This document shows positions 1 through 5,087 of a stretch of DNA of 5,535 nt, in pieces. How positions within the stretch are numbered: the stretch's first letter is position 1; every line of letters starts with the position of its first letter. Made by a program: the position numbers and the translations under genes. The notes under the pieces were generated by a model that saw only the letters and a list, made by a program, of their open reading frames with translations, did not search any database and was not told the origin of the DNA. Source of the DNA: Coprobacillus sp. (GTDB lineage: Bacteria; Bacillota_I; Bacilli_A; RFN20; CAG-826); assembly GCA_021203805.1 (NCBI GenBank), contig JAJQAM010000052.1, forward strand, positions 4,541 through 10,075, in the 5' to 3' direction.

Positions 1-393
1 GTAGACGCAAGGCTTGTCTACGTTAATACGGGAGCGTTCTGCACCCATATGGAATATGTCTATGCCTCAGGGCAAGGCCTACTTGATCAGTATGCCTCTA
101 ATACCCCATCATACGGCTATGACTATTACCGAGGTAAATACACAACTAACTCTTTAAAGACTGATTTCATCTCCATGATTCCCGCGACGAACTCATTTGA
201 AGAGTTCCAGACGATGAATATATATTACGCGTCTTATCAGCAGCTCTTTAGAAGAGGAGATGTCTTTAGCGCTTCTAAGTTTAGTAAATTCTTTAATAAC
301 GGAAAGATGCATGATGGGTCTACCTTTGACTATCAAATAACAATTGATTCCTGCTCTAGTAGCTCTGCTACTATATCATTTAAAGTCGTTTAG
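1..393 (+). CDS. C-terminal end of a probable secreted M6-like metalloprotease (5' partial)
   Basis: The frame is open from the first base, so the gene begins left of the window; the ATG at 49 is an internal methionine, not a supported start. The 130 visible residues are rich in Tyr, Ser, Asn and Thr and poor in Lys/Glu runs, which is typical of an exported protein. Two parts recall the C-terminal region of Firmicutes M6-family (immune-inhibitor-A-like) metalloproteases as I remember them: the opening VDARLVYVN stretch (residues 1-9 here) and the ending LFRRGDVF ... NNGKMHDGSTFDYQITI, with alternating hydrophobics suggesting a beta-sandwich. The HExxH zinc site that would confirm a peptidase would lie upstream and is not visible. 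There is no sortase motif or membrane anchor at the C-terminus. It ends at a TAG that overlaps the ribosome binding site of the next gene. It could instead be another secreted or surface beta-rich protein; the assignment is tentative. Confidence 0.45.
   Translation, partial: VDARLVYVNTGAFCTHMEYVYASGQGLLDQYASNTPSYGYDYYRGKYTTNSLKTDFISMIPATNSFEEFQTMNIYYASYQQLFRRGDVFSASKFSKFFNNGKMHDGSTFDYQITIDSCSSSSATISFKVV
357..373 (+). repeat. 7-bp inverted repeat near the end of the first gene
   Basis: TAGTAGC (357-363) and GCTACTA (367-373) are perfect reverse complements around a 3-base TCT loop, 17 bases before the TAG stop. The following bases, TATATCATTT, are only loosely T-rich. It could act as a weak terminator or attenuator between the upstream gene and the operon, but it also encodes a run of serine codons (SSSSA), so chance is a fair explanation. 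Confidence 0.3.
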
Positions 394-397
394 GAGG
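392..397 (+). promoter_or_regulatory. Consensus Shine-Dalgarno AGGAGG overlapping the upstream stop
   Basis: AGGAGG shares its first two bases with the TAG stop at 391-393. It lies 14 bases before the ATG at 412, longer than the usual 5-9. No ATG, GTG or TTG lies in frame between them; only the rare AUA (403) or AUU (409) codons would give tighter spacing. The 412 start is therefore the best call, with unusual spacing. Confidence 0.7.
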
Positions 398-411
398 ATA
401 ATATAGGTATT

Positions 412-990
412 ATGGAAATAATCGTAAAAAAGAAACCCTATGAAGTAGTGGAAACAGTTAAAGATAACCACTATGTGGTTAAAAGAAAGAAAAAGACATA
501 CTTTTGTATTGATTATGGTCTTGACGAGGCCACATACGACGGTATTATCGAAATCGAAAAGAAGATGTCAAATACCGGGATAATCTATCCTCATATTAGA
601 GTGAATGATAAAAAAGCCCATATTATCCTAACTGACTATATTCCCGGGCCAAGCTGCCTTGACGATCTTGTCGCAGGTGATCTCACCGATGAGCATTATG
701 ACGGAATATTTATGGAAGCGTGGTATGCGAGAAATGAGAAATACCTCCTCGATTTTAATCCAGAAAACTTTAAGCTCTATAATGGAGAGGTCTATTATAT
801 GAAATATAAACTCTATCCCTATAAGGAGGAAGAGGCCTTCCAGCTTAAAGGCATATATAAGTGGGCCTACACTAAAGAGTTTACGAAGCATTTAAATGAG
901 CTTCATATCACTGTGGACCCATCTAGACTTAAAGAAGAATTTGAACAAAATAAGGAAATCGTCCTTTTAGTGGTCAAATATTATAGGTAA
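412..990 (+). CDS. Uncharacterised protein with a degenerate protein-kinase-like fold
   Basis: I do not recognise this 192-residue protein by name. It has no signal peptide or membrane segment, so it is likely cytosolic. Its order of motifs resembles a small APH/Rio-like kinase: a strand-rich, Lys-rich N-terminus (residues 1-35), a helix around 40-53, a hinge-like ILTDYIPGPSCLDDL (72-86), then a catalytic-loop-like DFNPEN at 114-119. That loop matches the DxxxxN spacing of DLKPEN in protein kinases. Thirteen residues after Asn119, where the DFG aspartate should be, there is Tyr132 (MKYK). The strand that should carry the ATP-binding lysine reads TYFCIDYG (29-36), with Ile33 at the expected place. 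If the fold assignment is right, it looks like a pseudokinase. It ends 2 bases before prs, so the two are probably co-transcribed. The kinase reading is inference from motif spacing only; the reality of the gene is well supported by length, SD and operon position. Confidence 0.8.
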   Translation: MEIIVKKKPYEVVETVKDNHYVVKRKKKTYFCIDYGLDEATYDGIIEIEKKMSNTGIIYPHIRVNDKKAHIILTDYIPGPSCLDDLVAGDLTDEHYDGIFMEAWYARNEKYLLDFNPENFKLYNGEVYYMKYKLYPYKEEEAFQLKGIYKWAYTKEFTKHLNELHITVDPSRLKEEFEQNKEIVLLVVKYYR

Positions 991-992
991 TT

Positions 993-1892
993 ATGAAAGA
1001 AAAGATCCTCTTTACATTTCATCATAGTCATTTAGTGGACACTCTTCTTAGTAAAACTAAATTTACTAAGGGGGAAATAGAGACCACTCATTTTGAAGAC
1101 GGTGAACTACTTGTTAAAACAAGTAGTGATGTCAAAAATAAAGAGTGCGTAATCATCGAGTCTTTTAGCGGTGATGACACGGGAACGCTTTTTAAAGTGC
1201 TACTTCTTGTGAGCGCTTTAAGAATGAGCGACGCTAAATCAATAAAGCTAGTTATCCCTTATCTAGGCTACTCTAGGCAAGGCACAAATAAAGCGGGCGA
1301 GCCTAACTCATCAAGAGTTATAGCATCCATTTTAAACAGCGCTCCTATCGATGAAATTTTAACCTGCGATATTCATAATATAGATGCTATAAAATACTAT
1401 CGCACACCAGTGACAAATTTATACCTTAGCGAGGTCTTTGCTCCTTCAGTCAAGGAGTATCTTGACGCTCACGGTGAGGCGCTTAGCGATGTCGTTATTG
1501 TCTCTCCAGATCGAGGAGGAAAAGATAGAGCCCTCTCTTTTAAAGAGGAGATAGGCGCTCCTAAATGTATTGCCCTTGAAAAGAAGAGAGATGAAGCGGA
1601 TAGCGTTGAAAAGATTAAGCTAAATGATGACGTCACGGGTAAGACCTGTATCATCGTGGATGATATCATTTCCACGGGCAAAACACTTTGCGCGGCAACT
1701 GATCTTCTTTTAAGTAAAGGAGCAAAAGATGTCATCGCTATTATATCTCATCCAGTAATATCAAAATCCTGTTTAGAAAGGGTAAAAAATTCGCAAATCT
1801 CCTCTGTTTTCATTGGAAATACAATAGAAAAAGAAATAGATCCTTTCTTTAACGTAGTAGATATATCAGACTTAATTTGTGAGGCCATATAG
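993..1892 (+). CDS. prs: Ribose-phosphate pyrophosphokinase (PRPP synthetase)
   Basis: This cytosolic enzyme transfers pyrophosphate from ATP to ribose 5-phosphate, making PRPP for purine, pyrimidine, NAD, His and Trp synthesis. Diagnostic elements, in order: FEDGE (34-38), part of the ATP site; PYLGYSRQ (89-96), with the Arg95-Gln96 pair that contacts ATP; DIHN (126-129), with the metal-binding His; SPDRGGKDRA (171-180); the flexible-loop KKR (197-199); and the PRPP-binding loop VDDIISTGKT (222-231). The loop is of the DDIISTG type seen in archaeal-like (class III) enzymes rather than the DDMIDTAGT of classical bacterial Prs. The residue after RQ is Gly instead of the usual Asp. At 299 residues it is slightly shorter than class I enzymes (about 310-320). 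The start at 993 follows the upstream stop by 2 bases with only a weak AGG upstream (985-987), suggesting translational coupling. Function as Prs is confident; class and loss of phosphate activation are inference. Confidence 0.93.
   Translation: MKEKILFTFHHSHLVDTLLSKTKFTKGEIETTHFEDGELLVKTSSDVKNKECVIIESFSGDDTGTLFKVLLLVSALRMSDAKSIKLVIPYLGYSRQGTNKAGEPNSSRVIASILNSAPIDEILTCDIHNIDAIKYYRTPVTNLYLSEVFAPSVKEYLDAHGEALSDVVIVSPDRGGKDRALSFKEEIGAPKCIALEKKRDEADSVEKIKLNDDVTGKTCIIVDDIISTGKTLCAATDLLLSKGAKDVIAIISHPVISKSCLERVKNSQISSVFIGNTIEKEIDPFFNVVDISDLICEAI
1043..1074 (+). repeat. Inverted repeat / hairpin inside the 5' part of prs
   Basis: CTTAGTAAA (1047-1055) and TTTACTAAG (1062-1070) are perfect 9-bp reverse complements around a 6-base ACTAAA loop. 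In RNA the stem can extend outward by four more pairs (1043-1046 with 1071-1074), three of them U-G wobbles, to about 13 pairs. It lies in codons about 17-28 of prs. No T-tract follows, so it is not an intrinsic terminator. Confidence 0.5.
1106..1127 (+). repeat. Second inverted repeat / hairpin inside prs
   Basis: ACTACTTGT (1106-1114) pairs perfectly with ACAAGTAGT (1119-1127), leaving a 4-base TAAA loop. It starts 31 bases after the previous hairpin ends. It falls in the codons just after the FEDGE motif. It could be an mRNA structure that slows ribosomes or affects mRNA stability, or a coincidence of codon choice. Confidence 0.5.
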
Positions 1893-1895
1893 TGT

Positions 1896-2120
1896 ATGGA
1901 AGACGAAGAGAAAAAAGAGATTGAAGAAGAAAGTAGTGAAGGCGAAGAGCTTGAAATTCTTTACGATGAAAACGGAGAGCAAATCGTCGATGAAGAGAAA
2001 ATAAATGAAGAGATGAAAAAGGCCAAATATGACTGGGCTAGAATCGTCCCTATTATTGTTATTGCGGTGCTCCTAGTGGCCTGCATTATCGCGCTTGTTA
2101 TTGTTAATACGGGTGAATAA
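1896..2120 (+). CDS. Small acidic single-pass membrane protein, function unknown
   Basis: I do not recognise this 74-residue protein. Its first 49 residues hold 21 Asp/Glu, including EDEE and EIEEESSEGEELE, and the piece ILYDENGEQIVDEEK (21-35). A basic patch (KKAK at 41-44 and Arg49) then precedes one hydrophobic segment, about residues 50-70, and only NTGE remains after it. By the positive-inside rule the acidic part should be cytoplasmic, giving a tail-anchored layout. It has no N-terminal signal peptide. The start at 1896 is 3 bases after the prs stop, with GAGG at 1881-1884 as a plausible ribosome binding site. The stop codon directly abuts the queT start, which supports translation as part of the operon. 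It might be a partner or tether for a neighbouring membrane or cytosolic protein, but nothing shows which. It is not YajC, the small membrane protein often near tgt, because YajC has its membrane helix at the N-terminus. Confidence 0.8.
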   Translation: MEDEEKKEIEEESSEGEELEILYDENGEQIVDEEKINEEMKKAKYDWARIVPIIVIAVLLVACIIALVIVNTGE

Positions 2121-2621
2121 ATGACTAATAAACTCATCTATTCTATGACTCGTAATGCGATTATCGCAGCGCTCTATGTGGTGATTACTGTTTTAGCATA
2201 TCCCTTATCCTACAACGTTATTCAGTTTAGACTATCAGAAATCCTTATATTACTCGTCTTTTTTAGAAAGGATTACGCTTGGGGACTCACCATTGGATGC
2301 GCTCTTGCTAATATCGTAAGCGCTCTTGGATTATTAGATGTTTTATTTGGAACAATTGCGACGCTTCTTGCGTGCCTATGCATTATGTTTTGTAAGCATC
2401 TACTTACCGCCTGCGTATTCCCTGTTGTCTTTAACGCCTTCATTATTGGCTTTGAGCTATGGTGGCTACTAAGTGAACCCTTCTGGGTGGCGGTTGGCTG
2501 GGTAGCGCTTGGCGAATTTGTGGTTATGATCGCCGCGTATATCATCTTTATGCTCCTTCGTAAGAGAAAGGGCTTTATGAATACCCTCGGGGCAAATCAA
2601 AATCTAGATTTTAAATTTTAA
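2121..2621 (+). CDS. queT: QueT-family queuosine-precursor transporter subunit (ECF S component)
   Basis: This is an integral membrane protein of 166 residues with about five to six hydrophobic segments (roughly 12-30, 38-48, 52-70, 74-90, 94-113 and 121-146). It matches the QueT family: the signature IQFRLSE (34-40) after the first helix, GLLDVLFGTIATLLA (70-84), and the conserved VGWVALGEF-like stretch near 125-133. QueT proteins are substrate-binding S components of energy-coupling-factor importers and are taken to import preQ1 or a related deazapurine. The shared EcfA/EcfA'/EcfT energising module is not in the window. ATG 2121 directly follows the TAA of the preceding gene; GGTGA at 2112-2116 is a suitable ribosome binding site inside that gene. 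The gene overlaps tgt by one base (TAATG), and neighbouring tgt, queA and queH support the substrate assignment. The exact substrate (preQ0, preQ1 or queuine) cannot be read from sequence. Confidence 0.9.
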   Translation: MTNKLIYSMTRNAIIAALYVVITVLAYPLSYNVIQFRLSEILILLVFFRKDYAWGLTIGCALANIVSALGLLDVLFGTIATLLACLCIMFCKHLLTACVFPVVFNAFIIGFELWWLLSEPFWVAVGWVALGEFVVMIAAYIIFMLLRKRKGFMNTLGANQNLDFKF

Positions 2622-3754
2622 TGAATATGGAAAAAGAATTTTATTTAGAAATACTTCATAAAGATAAGAATAGCGGAGCCCGCTACGGCATTTTACATAC
2701 ACCTCATGGTGACTGCGAGGTTCCTATGTTTATGCCGGTAGGCACTGACGGCGCCGTTAAGACTCTCTCTCCTGAAGAAGTAAAGTCCTTAGGTGCAGGA
2801 TTTATCTTAGGAAACACCTATCATCTCTCCCTTAGACCAGGTGAAGATATAGTCAGGGAAGCAGGGGGACTTCATAAATTTATGAACTGGGACGGCCCTA
2901 TCCTTACCGATAGCGGTGGTTTCCAGGTCTTCTCTCTTGCCTCTAAACGTAAGATTAGTGAAGAAGGCGTAGAGTTTCGTAATCATATCGATGGTGGTAA
3001 GATGTTCTTCTCTCCTGAAAAGGTAATAGAAATAGAAGAGAAACTAGGATCAGATGTCATGATGGTCCTAGATGAGTGTATCCCTTACCCCGCAAAATAT
3101 AGATACGCTAAAGAAAGCACGGAAAGAACTATAAGATGGGCAAAAAGATGTCTCGACTTTAAAACCAGCGAGCATCAATATCTTTTTGGAATAGTTCAAG
3201 GGGGAGAGTATAAAGACCTCAGAGAAATGTGCTCTAAAGAGCTTTCAGAGTTACCATTCGATGGCTATGCCATCGGTGGCACCTCTATTGGAGAACCTAA
3301 AGAGGTCTTCTCTGAGATGGTGGACTATTCTCTTACCTATCTCCCAGAGGATAAACCCCGTTATATCATGGGAGTGGGCTCTATTGATTTTATCCTAGAG
3401 GGAATAGAGAAGGGATGCGATATGTTTGACTGCGTATTGCCTACTCGCTTAGCGAGGCACGGAGCCCTTATGACCTCTCACGGCAGAGTGAATATTAGAG
3501 ACTCTAAATATAAAGAGGACTTTACTCCTCTTGATAGTGAGTGCGACTGCTACACATGCACTCACTATACGAAAGCTTATCTTCGTCATCTCTATACCAC
3601 TGATGAATCCTTTGGGAAAAGACTCCTCTCTATTCATAACGTTCGCTTCCTTATCCATCTAATGGAGGGCGCAAGAGAGGCTATTAAAGAAGATAGATTT
3701 ACTGAATATAAAAAAGAAGTTACCACTAAATATAACAGTGAGAAGGGATTCTAG
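2621..3754 (+). CDS. tgt: tRNA-guanine transglycosylase (queuine tRNA-ribosyltransferase)
   Basis: Tgt exchanges guanine 34 in the GUN anticodons of Asp, Asn, His and Tyr tRNAs for preQ1 in the cytosol. All key elements are present in the 377 residues (typical bacterial length): TDSGGFQ with Asp97; LDEC with Asp151, which reads the base; the nucleophile Asp270 in DMFDCVLPTR; the following TRLARHG segment; and the zinc site Cys308-x-Cys310-x2-Cys313 with His339. The pocket loop reads AIGGTSIGE (217-225), with Thr221 where E. coli, B. subtilis and Zymomonas enzymes have Leu. ATG 2621 overlaps the queT stop by one base; ATG 2627 (Met3) is an equally good alternative. There is no Shine-Dalgarno before either, so translation is probably coupled to queT. 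With QueA and QueH next door, preQ1 is the expected substrate. Confidence 0.97.
   Translation: MNMEKEFYLEILHKDKNSGARYGILHTPHGDCEVPMFMPVGTDGAVKTLSPEEVKSLGAGFILGNTYHLSLRPGEDIVREAGGLHKFMNWDGPILTDSGGFQVFSLASKRKISEEGVEFRNHIDGGKMFFSPEKVIEIEEKLGSDVMMVLDECIPYPAKYRYAKESTERTIRWAKRCLDFKTSEHQYLFGIVQGGEYKDLREMCSKELSELPFDGYAIGGTSIGEPKEVFSEMVDYSLTYLPEDKPRYIMGVGSIDFILEGIEKGCDMFDCVLPTRLARHGALMTSHGRVNIRDSKYKEDFTPLDSECDCYTCTHYTKAYLRHLYTTDESFGKRLLSIHNVRFLIHLMEGAREAIKEDRFTEYKKEVTTKYNSEKGF
3741..3748 (+). promoter_or_regulatory. Ribosome binding site for queA
   Basis: AGAAGGGA lies inside the last codons of tgt, 8 bases before the queA ATG at 3757. It is a partial match to AGGAGG at good spacing and supports that start. 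Confidence 0.6.
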
Positions 3755-3756
3755 AT

Positions 3757-4794
3757 ATGGCTACGGATATCTCTTTGTTTGACTTTGATCTCCCTGAAGA
3801 GCTTATCGCTCAGTCTCCTTCCCCTGAAAGAGATCACTCTCGTCTTTTAGTGGTTAATAGAGCCAATCATACATATGAGGATAAATACTTTTATGATATT
3901 GTGGACTACCTTCATGAAGGTGATGTTCTAGTAAGGAATAACACTAAAGTGTTACCTTCTAGGCTTCTAGGTATTAAAGAAGACACCGGAGCGAAGATAG
4001 AGCTCCTTCTTCTTAACCAAGTAGAGGGAGAAGAAGATATATGGGAGTGCCTCTCTAAACCCGCTAAATCAATAAAAGTGGGAACTATTATTAATTTTGG
4101 CGAAGGTAAACTCATTGGGGAGTGCACTAAAGTCCTTGGTGAAGGCATCCGTCATATTAAGTTTACCTATGAAGGCATCTTTATGGAGGTTCTTGAAGAG
4201 CTAGGTAAGATGCCCCTTCCTCCTTATATTAAAAAGCAGCTAGTAGGTAACGATAGGTATCAAACAGTGTACGCCACTGTCCCTGGAAGCGCTGCGGCTC
4301 CGACCGCTGGCTTTCATTTTACGGAAGAACTCTTTGATGGAATCAAAGAGAAAGGCGTCATAGTAGTAGACATAACCCTTCGTATAGGCCTAGGCACTTT
4401 TAGACCGGTTAAGGTCCAAAATGTTGAGGATCATGTCATGCATAGCGAGGAATATGAGATAACTAGTGAAGCGGCGGGTATCATCAATTTGGCTAAAAAA
4501 GAAGGTAGACGTATAATCGCAATTGGGACCACGTCCGTTAGAACACTAGAGGCTAATTACACGAAATACGGCGAGATTACCCCGACGAGAGAATCCACTG
4601 ATATCTTTATTACTCCTGGCTATGAATATAAAGTGATCGATGCTCTTATAACTAACTTCCATTTACCTAAATCCACTTTAATTATGCTTGTCTCCGCTTT
4701 TGCGGGCCGAGAGTTTACTTTAGAATGCTATAAACACGCTGTTGAGGAAAAATACCGCTTCTTCTCCTTTGGAGATGCTTGCTTTTTTATTTAA
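3757..4794 (+). CDS. queA: S-adenosylmethionine:tRNA ribosyltransferase-isomerase
   Basis: QueA transfers and rearranges the ribosyl part of S-adenosylmethionine onto preQ1-tRNA, giving epoxyqueuosine-tRNA in the cytosol. The 345 residues are a normal full length and carry the family's hallmarks: FDFDLPEELIAQSP (8-21) with RDHSRLLV (25-32), VRNNTKVLPSRL (59-70), PGSAAAPTAGFHFTEELF (176-193), IGLGTFRPV (210-218), HVMHSEEYEI (226-235), IGTTSVRTLE (256-265), ALITNFHLPKSTLIMLVSAF (296-315) and the ending RFFSFGDACFFI (334-345). The usual SAAAPTAGLHFT has Phe for Leu here, a mild change. The start is 2 bases after the tgt stop with a ribosome binding site at 3741-3748. The usual Firmicutes order ruvA-ruvB-queA-tgt is not kept; here tgt precedes queA and a transporter leads the group. 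Assignment is very secure. Confidence 0.97.
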   Translation: MATDISLFDFDLPEELIAQSPSPERDHSRLLVVNRANHTYEDKYFYDIVDYLHEGDVLVRNNTKVLPSRLLGIKEDTGAKIELLLLNQVEGEEDIWECLSKPAKSIKVGTIINFGEGKLIGECTKVLGEGIRHIKFTYEGIFMEVLEELGKMPLPPYIKKQLVGNDRYQTVYATVPGSAAAPTAGFHFTEELFDGIKEKGVIVVDITLRIGLGTFRPVKVQNVEDHVMHSEEYEITSEAAGIINLAKKEGRRIIAIGTTSVRTLEANYTKYGEITPTRESTDIFITPGYEYKVIDALITNFHLPKSTLIMLVSAFAGREFTLECYKHAVEEKYRFFSFGDACFFI

Positions 4795-4807
4795 AATATT
4801 ATATATT
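4779..4807 (+). promoter_or_regulatory. Possible internal promoter before the antitoxin gene
   Basis: TTGCTT (4779-4784) and TATATT (4802-4807) are separated by 17 bases, the ideal sigma-70/SigA spacing. The -10 matches TATAAT at five of six positions, the -35 matches TTGACA at only three of six. Initiation 6-8 bases after the -10 would fall at about 4813-4815, just before the ATG at 4816, giving a leaderless or near-leaderless message. This fits the absence of a Shine-Dalgarno there. AT-rich DNA gives such matches often, so this is tentative. Confidence 0.3.
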
Positions 4808-4810
4808 TTA
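4792..4810 (+). repeat. AT-only inverted repeat, candidate antitoxin operator
   Basis: TAAAATAT (4792-4799) and ATATTTTA (4803-4810) are perfect reverse complements around a 3-base TAT centre. The repeat includes the queA stop codon, overlaps the putative -10, and ends 5 bases before the antitoxin start. RelB/DinJ-type ribbon-helix-helix proteins often bind palindromes overlapping their own promoter, so an operator is plausible. The repeat contains no G or C, which raises the chance of coincidence. Confidence 0.35.
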
Positions 4811-4815
4811 TTCTC

Positions 4816-5085
4816 ATGAACAAAACAGAAGTTACATTTGAGACTGATGAAGAAATTCTATCCCAAGCTGAGACTATTTTTTTAAATATAGGCTTAACTC
4901 TTGATGAAACCATTAATATTTTCTTGAAGAAGTGTATTGAAGTTCATGGAATACCTTTTGAATGGAATGATATACCTAACGAAGAGACGATAAAGGCAAT
5001 TATTGAAGGCGAAAGGCTCGCTGAGAGCAAAGATAGAAAATCCTATAAAAACGCAAAAGATCTCTCTAGAGATCTAGATATTTAG
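4816..5085 (+). CDS. RelB/DinJ-family antitoxin without a partner toxin
   Basis: This 89-residue protein follows the RelB/DinJ pattern: a short N-terminal strand (KTEVTFETD, 3-11) for the ribbon-helix-helix DNA-binding fold, a helix (12-25), then GLTLDETINIFLKKCIEVHGIPFEW (26-50), which matches the family's GLTLSEAINLFL...GIPFEL core. The C-terminal half (53-89, NEETIKAIIEGE ... KDLSRDLDI) is the usual toxin-wrapping tail, including the S/N-x-x-DL-like end. Such antitoxins normally neutralise a RelE/YafQ mRNA interferase encoded immediately downstream and repress their own promoter. Here queH starts 2 bases after the stop, and no toxin-like frame is present on either strand of the window. No Shine-Dalgarno precedes ATG 4816; an AT-only inverted repeat does. 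It may be a solitary antitoxin, the remnant of a toxin-antitoxin pair, or a repurposed regulator of queH. Family assignment is confident; role is not. Confidence 0.88.
   Translation: MNKTEVTFETDEEILSQAETIFLNIGLTLDETINIFLKKCIEVHGIPFEWNDIPNEETIKAIIEGERLAESKDRKSYKNAKDLSRDLDI
5063..5072 (+). repeat. 10-bp perfect palindrome upstream of queH
   Basis: TCTCTAGAGA reads the same on both strands and lies in the last codons of the antitoxin gene, 15 bases before the queH start. TCTAGA also recurs at 5073-5078. It might be a binding site or a small structure near the queH start, but the codons (encoding LSRDLD) follow the antitoxin family's normal ending, so chance is likely. Confidence 0.25.
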
Positions 5086-5087
5086 TT

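Noticed and set aside
326..377. TTGACT (326-331) and TATATC (372-377) as a promoter for the kinase-like gene.
   Set aside because: The spacing is 40 bases, and no -10-like box occurs at the right distance from TTGACT.
391..411. The first gene and the kinase-like gene are in the same frame, separated only by one TAG, which could suggest stop readthrough or a nonsense-split gene.
   Set aside because: A consensus AGGAGG overlaps the stop, the two proteins differ sharply in composition, and the first looks secreted while the second looks cytosolic.
2050..2121. A preQ1 riboswitch upstream of queT was looked for.
   Set aside because: There is no untranslated leader: the upstream gene abuts queT, and no preQ1 aptamer-like stem and A-rich tail was seen.
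1890..2123. prs, the acidic protein and queT share one frame separated by single stop codons, and queA and the antitoxin likewise, hinting at readthrough fusions.
   Set aside because: Each has its own ATG at a family-appropriate position, and four in-frame junctions out of eight is close to chance expectation.
3444..3456. Short inverted repeat CTCGC-TTA-GCGAG within tgt.
   Set aside because: It lies in codons for the conserved TRLARHG motif, is short, and has no flanking signal.
628..4148. Minus-strand open frames at 628-891, 1469-1735, 2273-2545, 3449-3658 and 3912-4148.
   Set aside because: All lie opposite well-supported plus-strand genes, show no recognisable family or membrane pattern of their own, and have compositions expected from the antisense of conserved codons.
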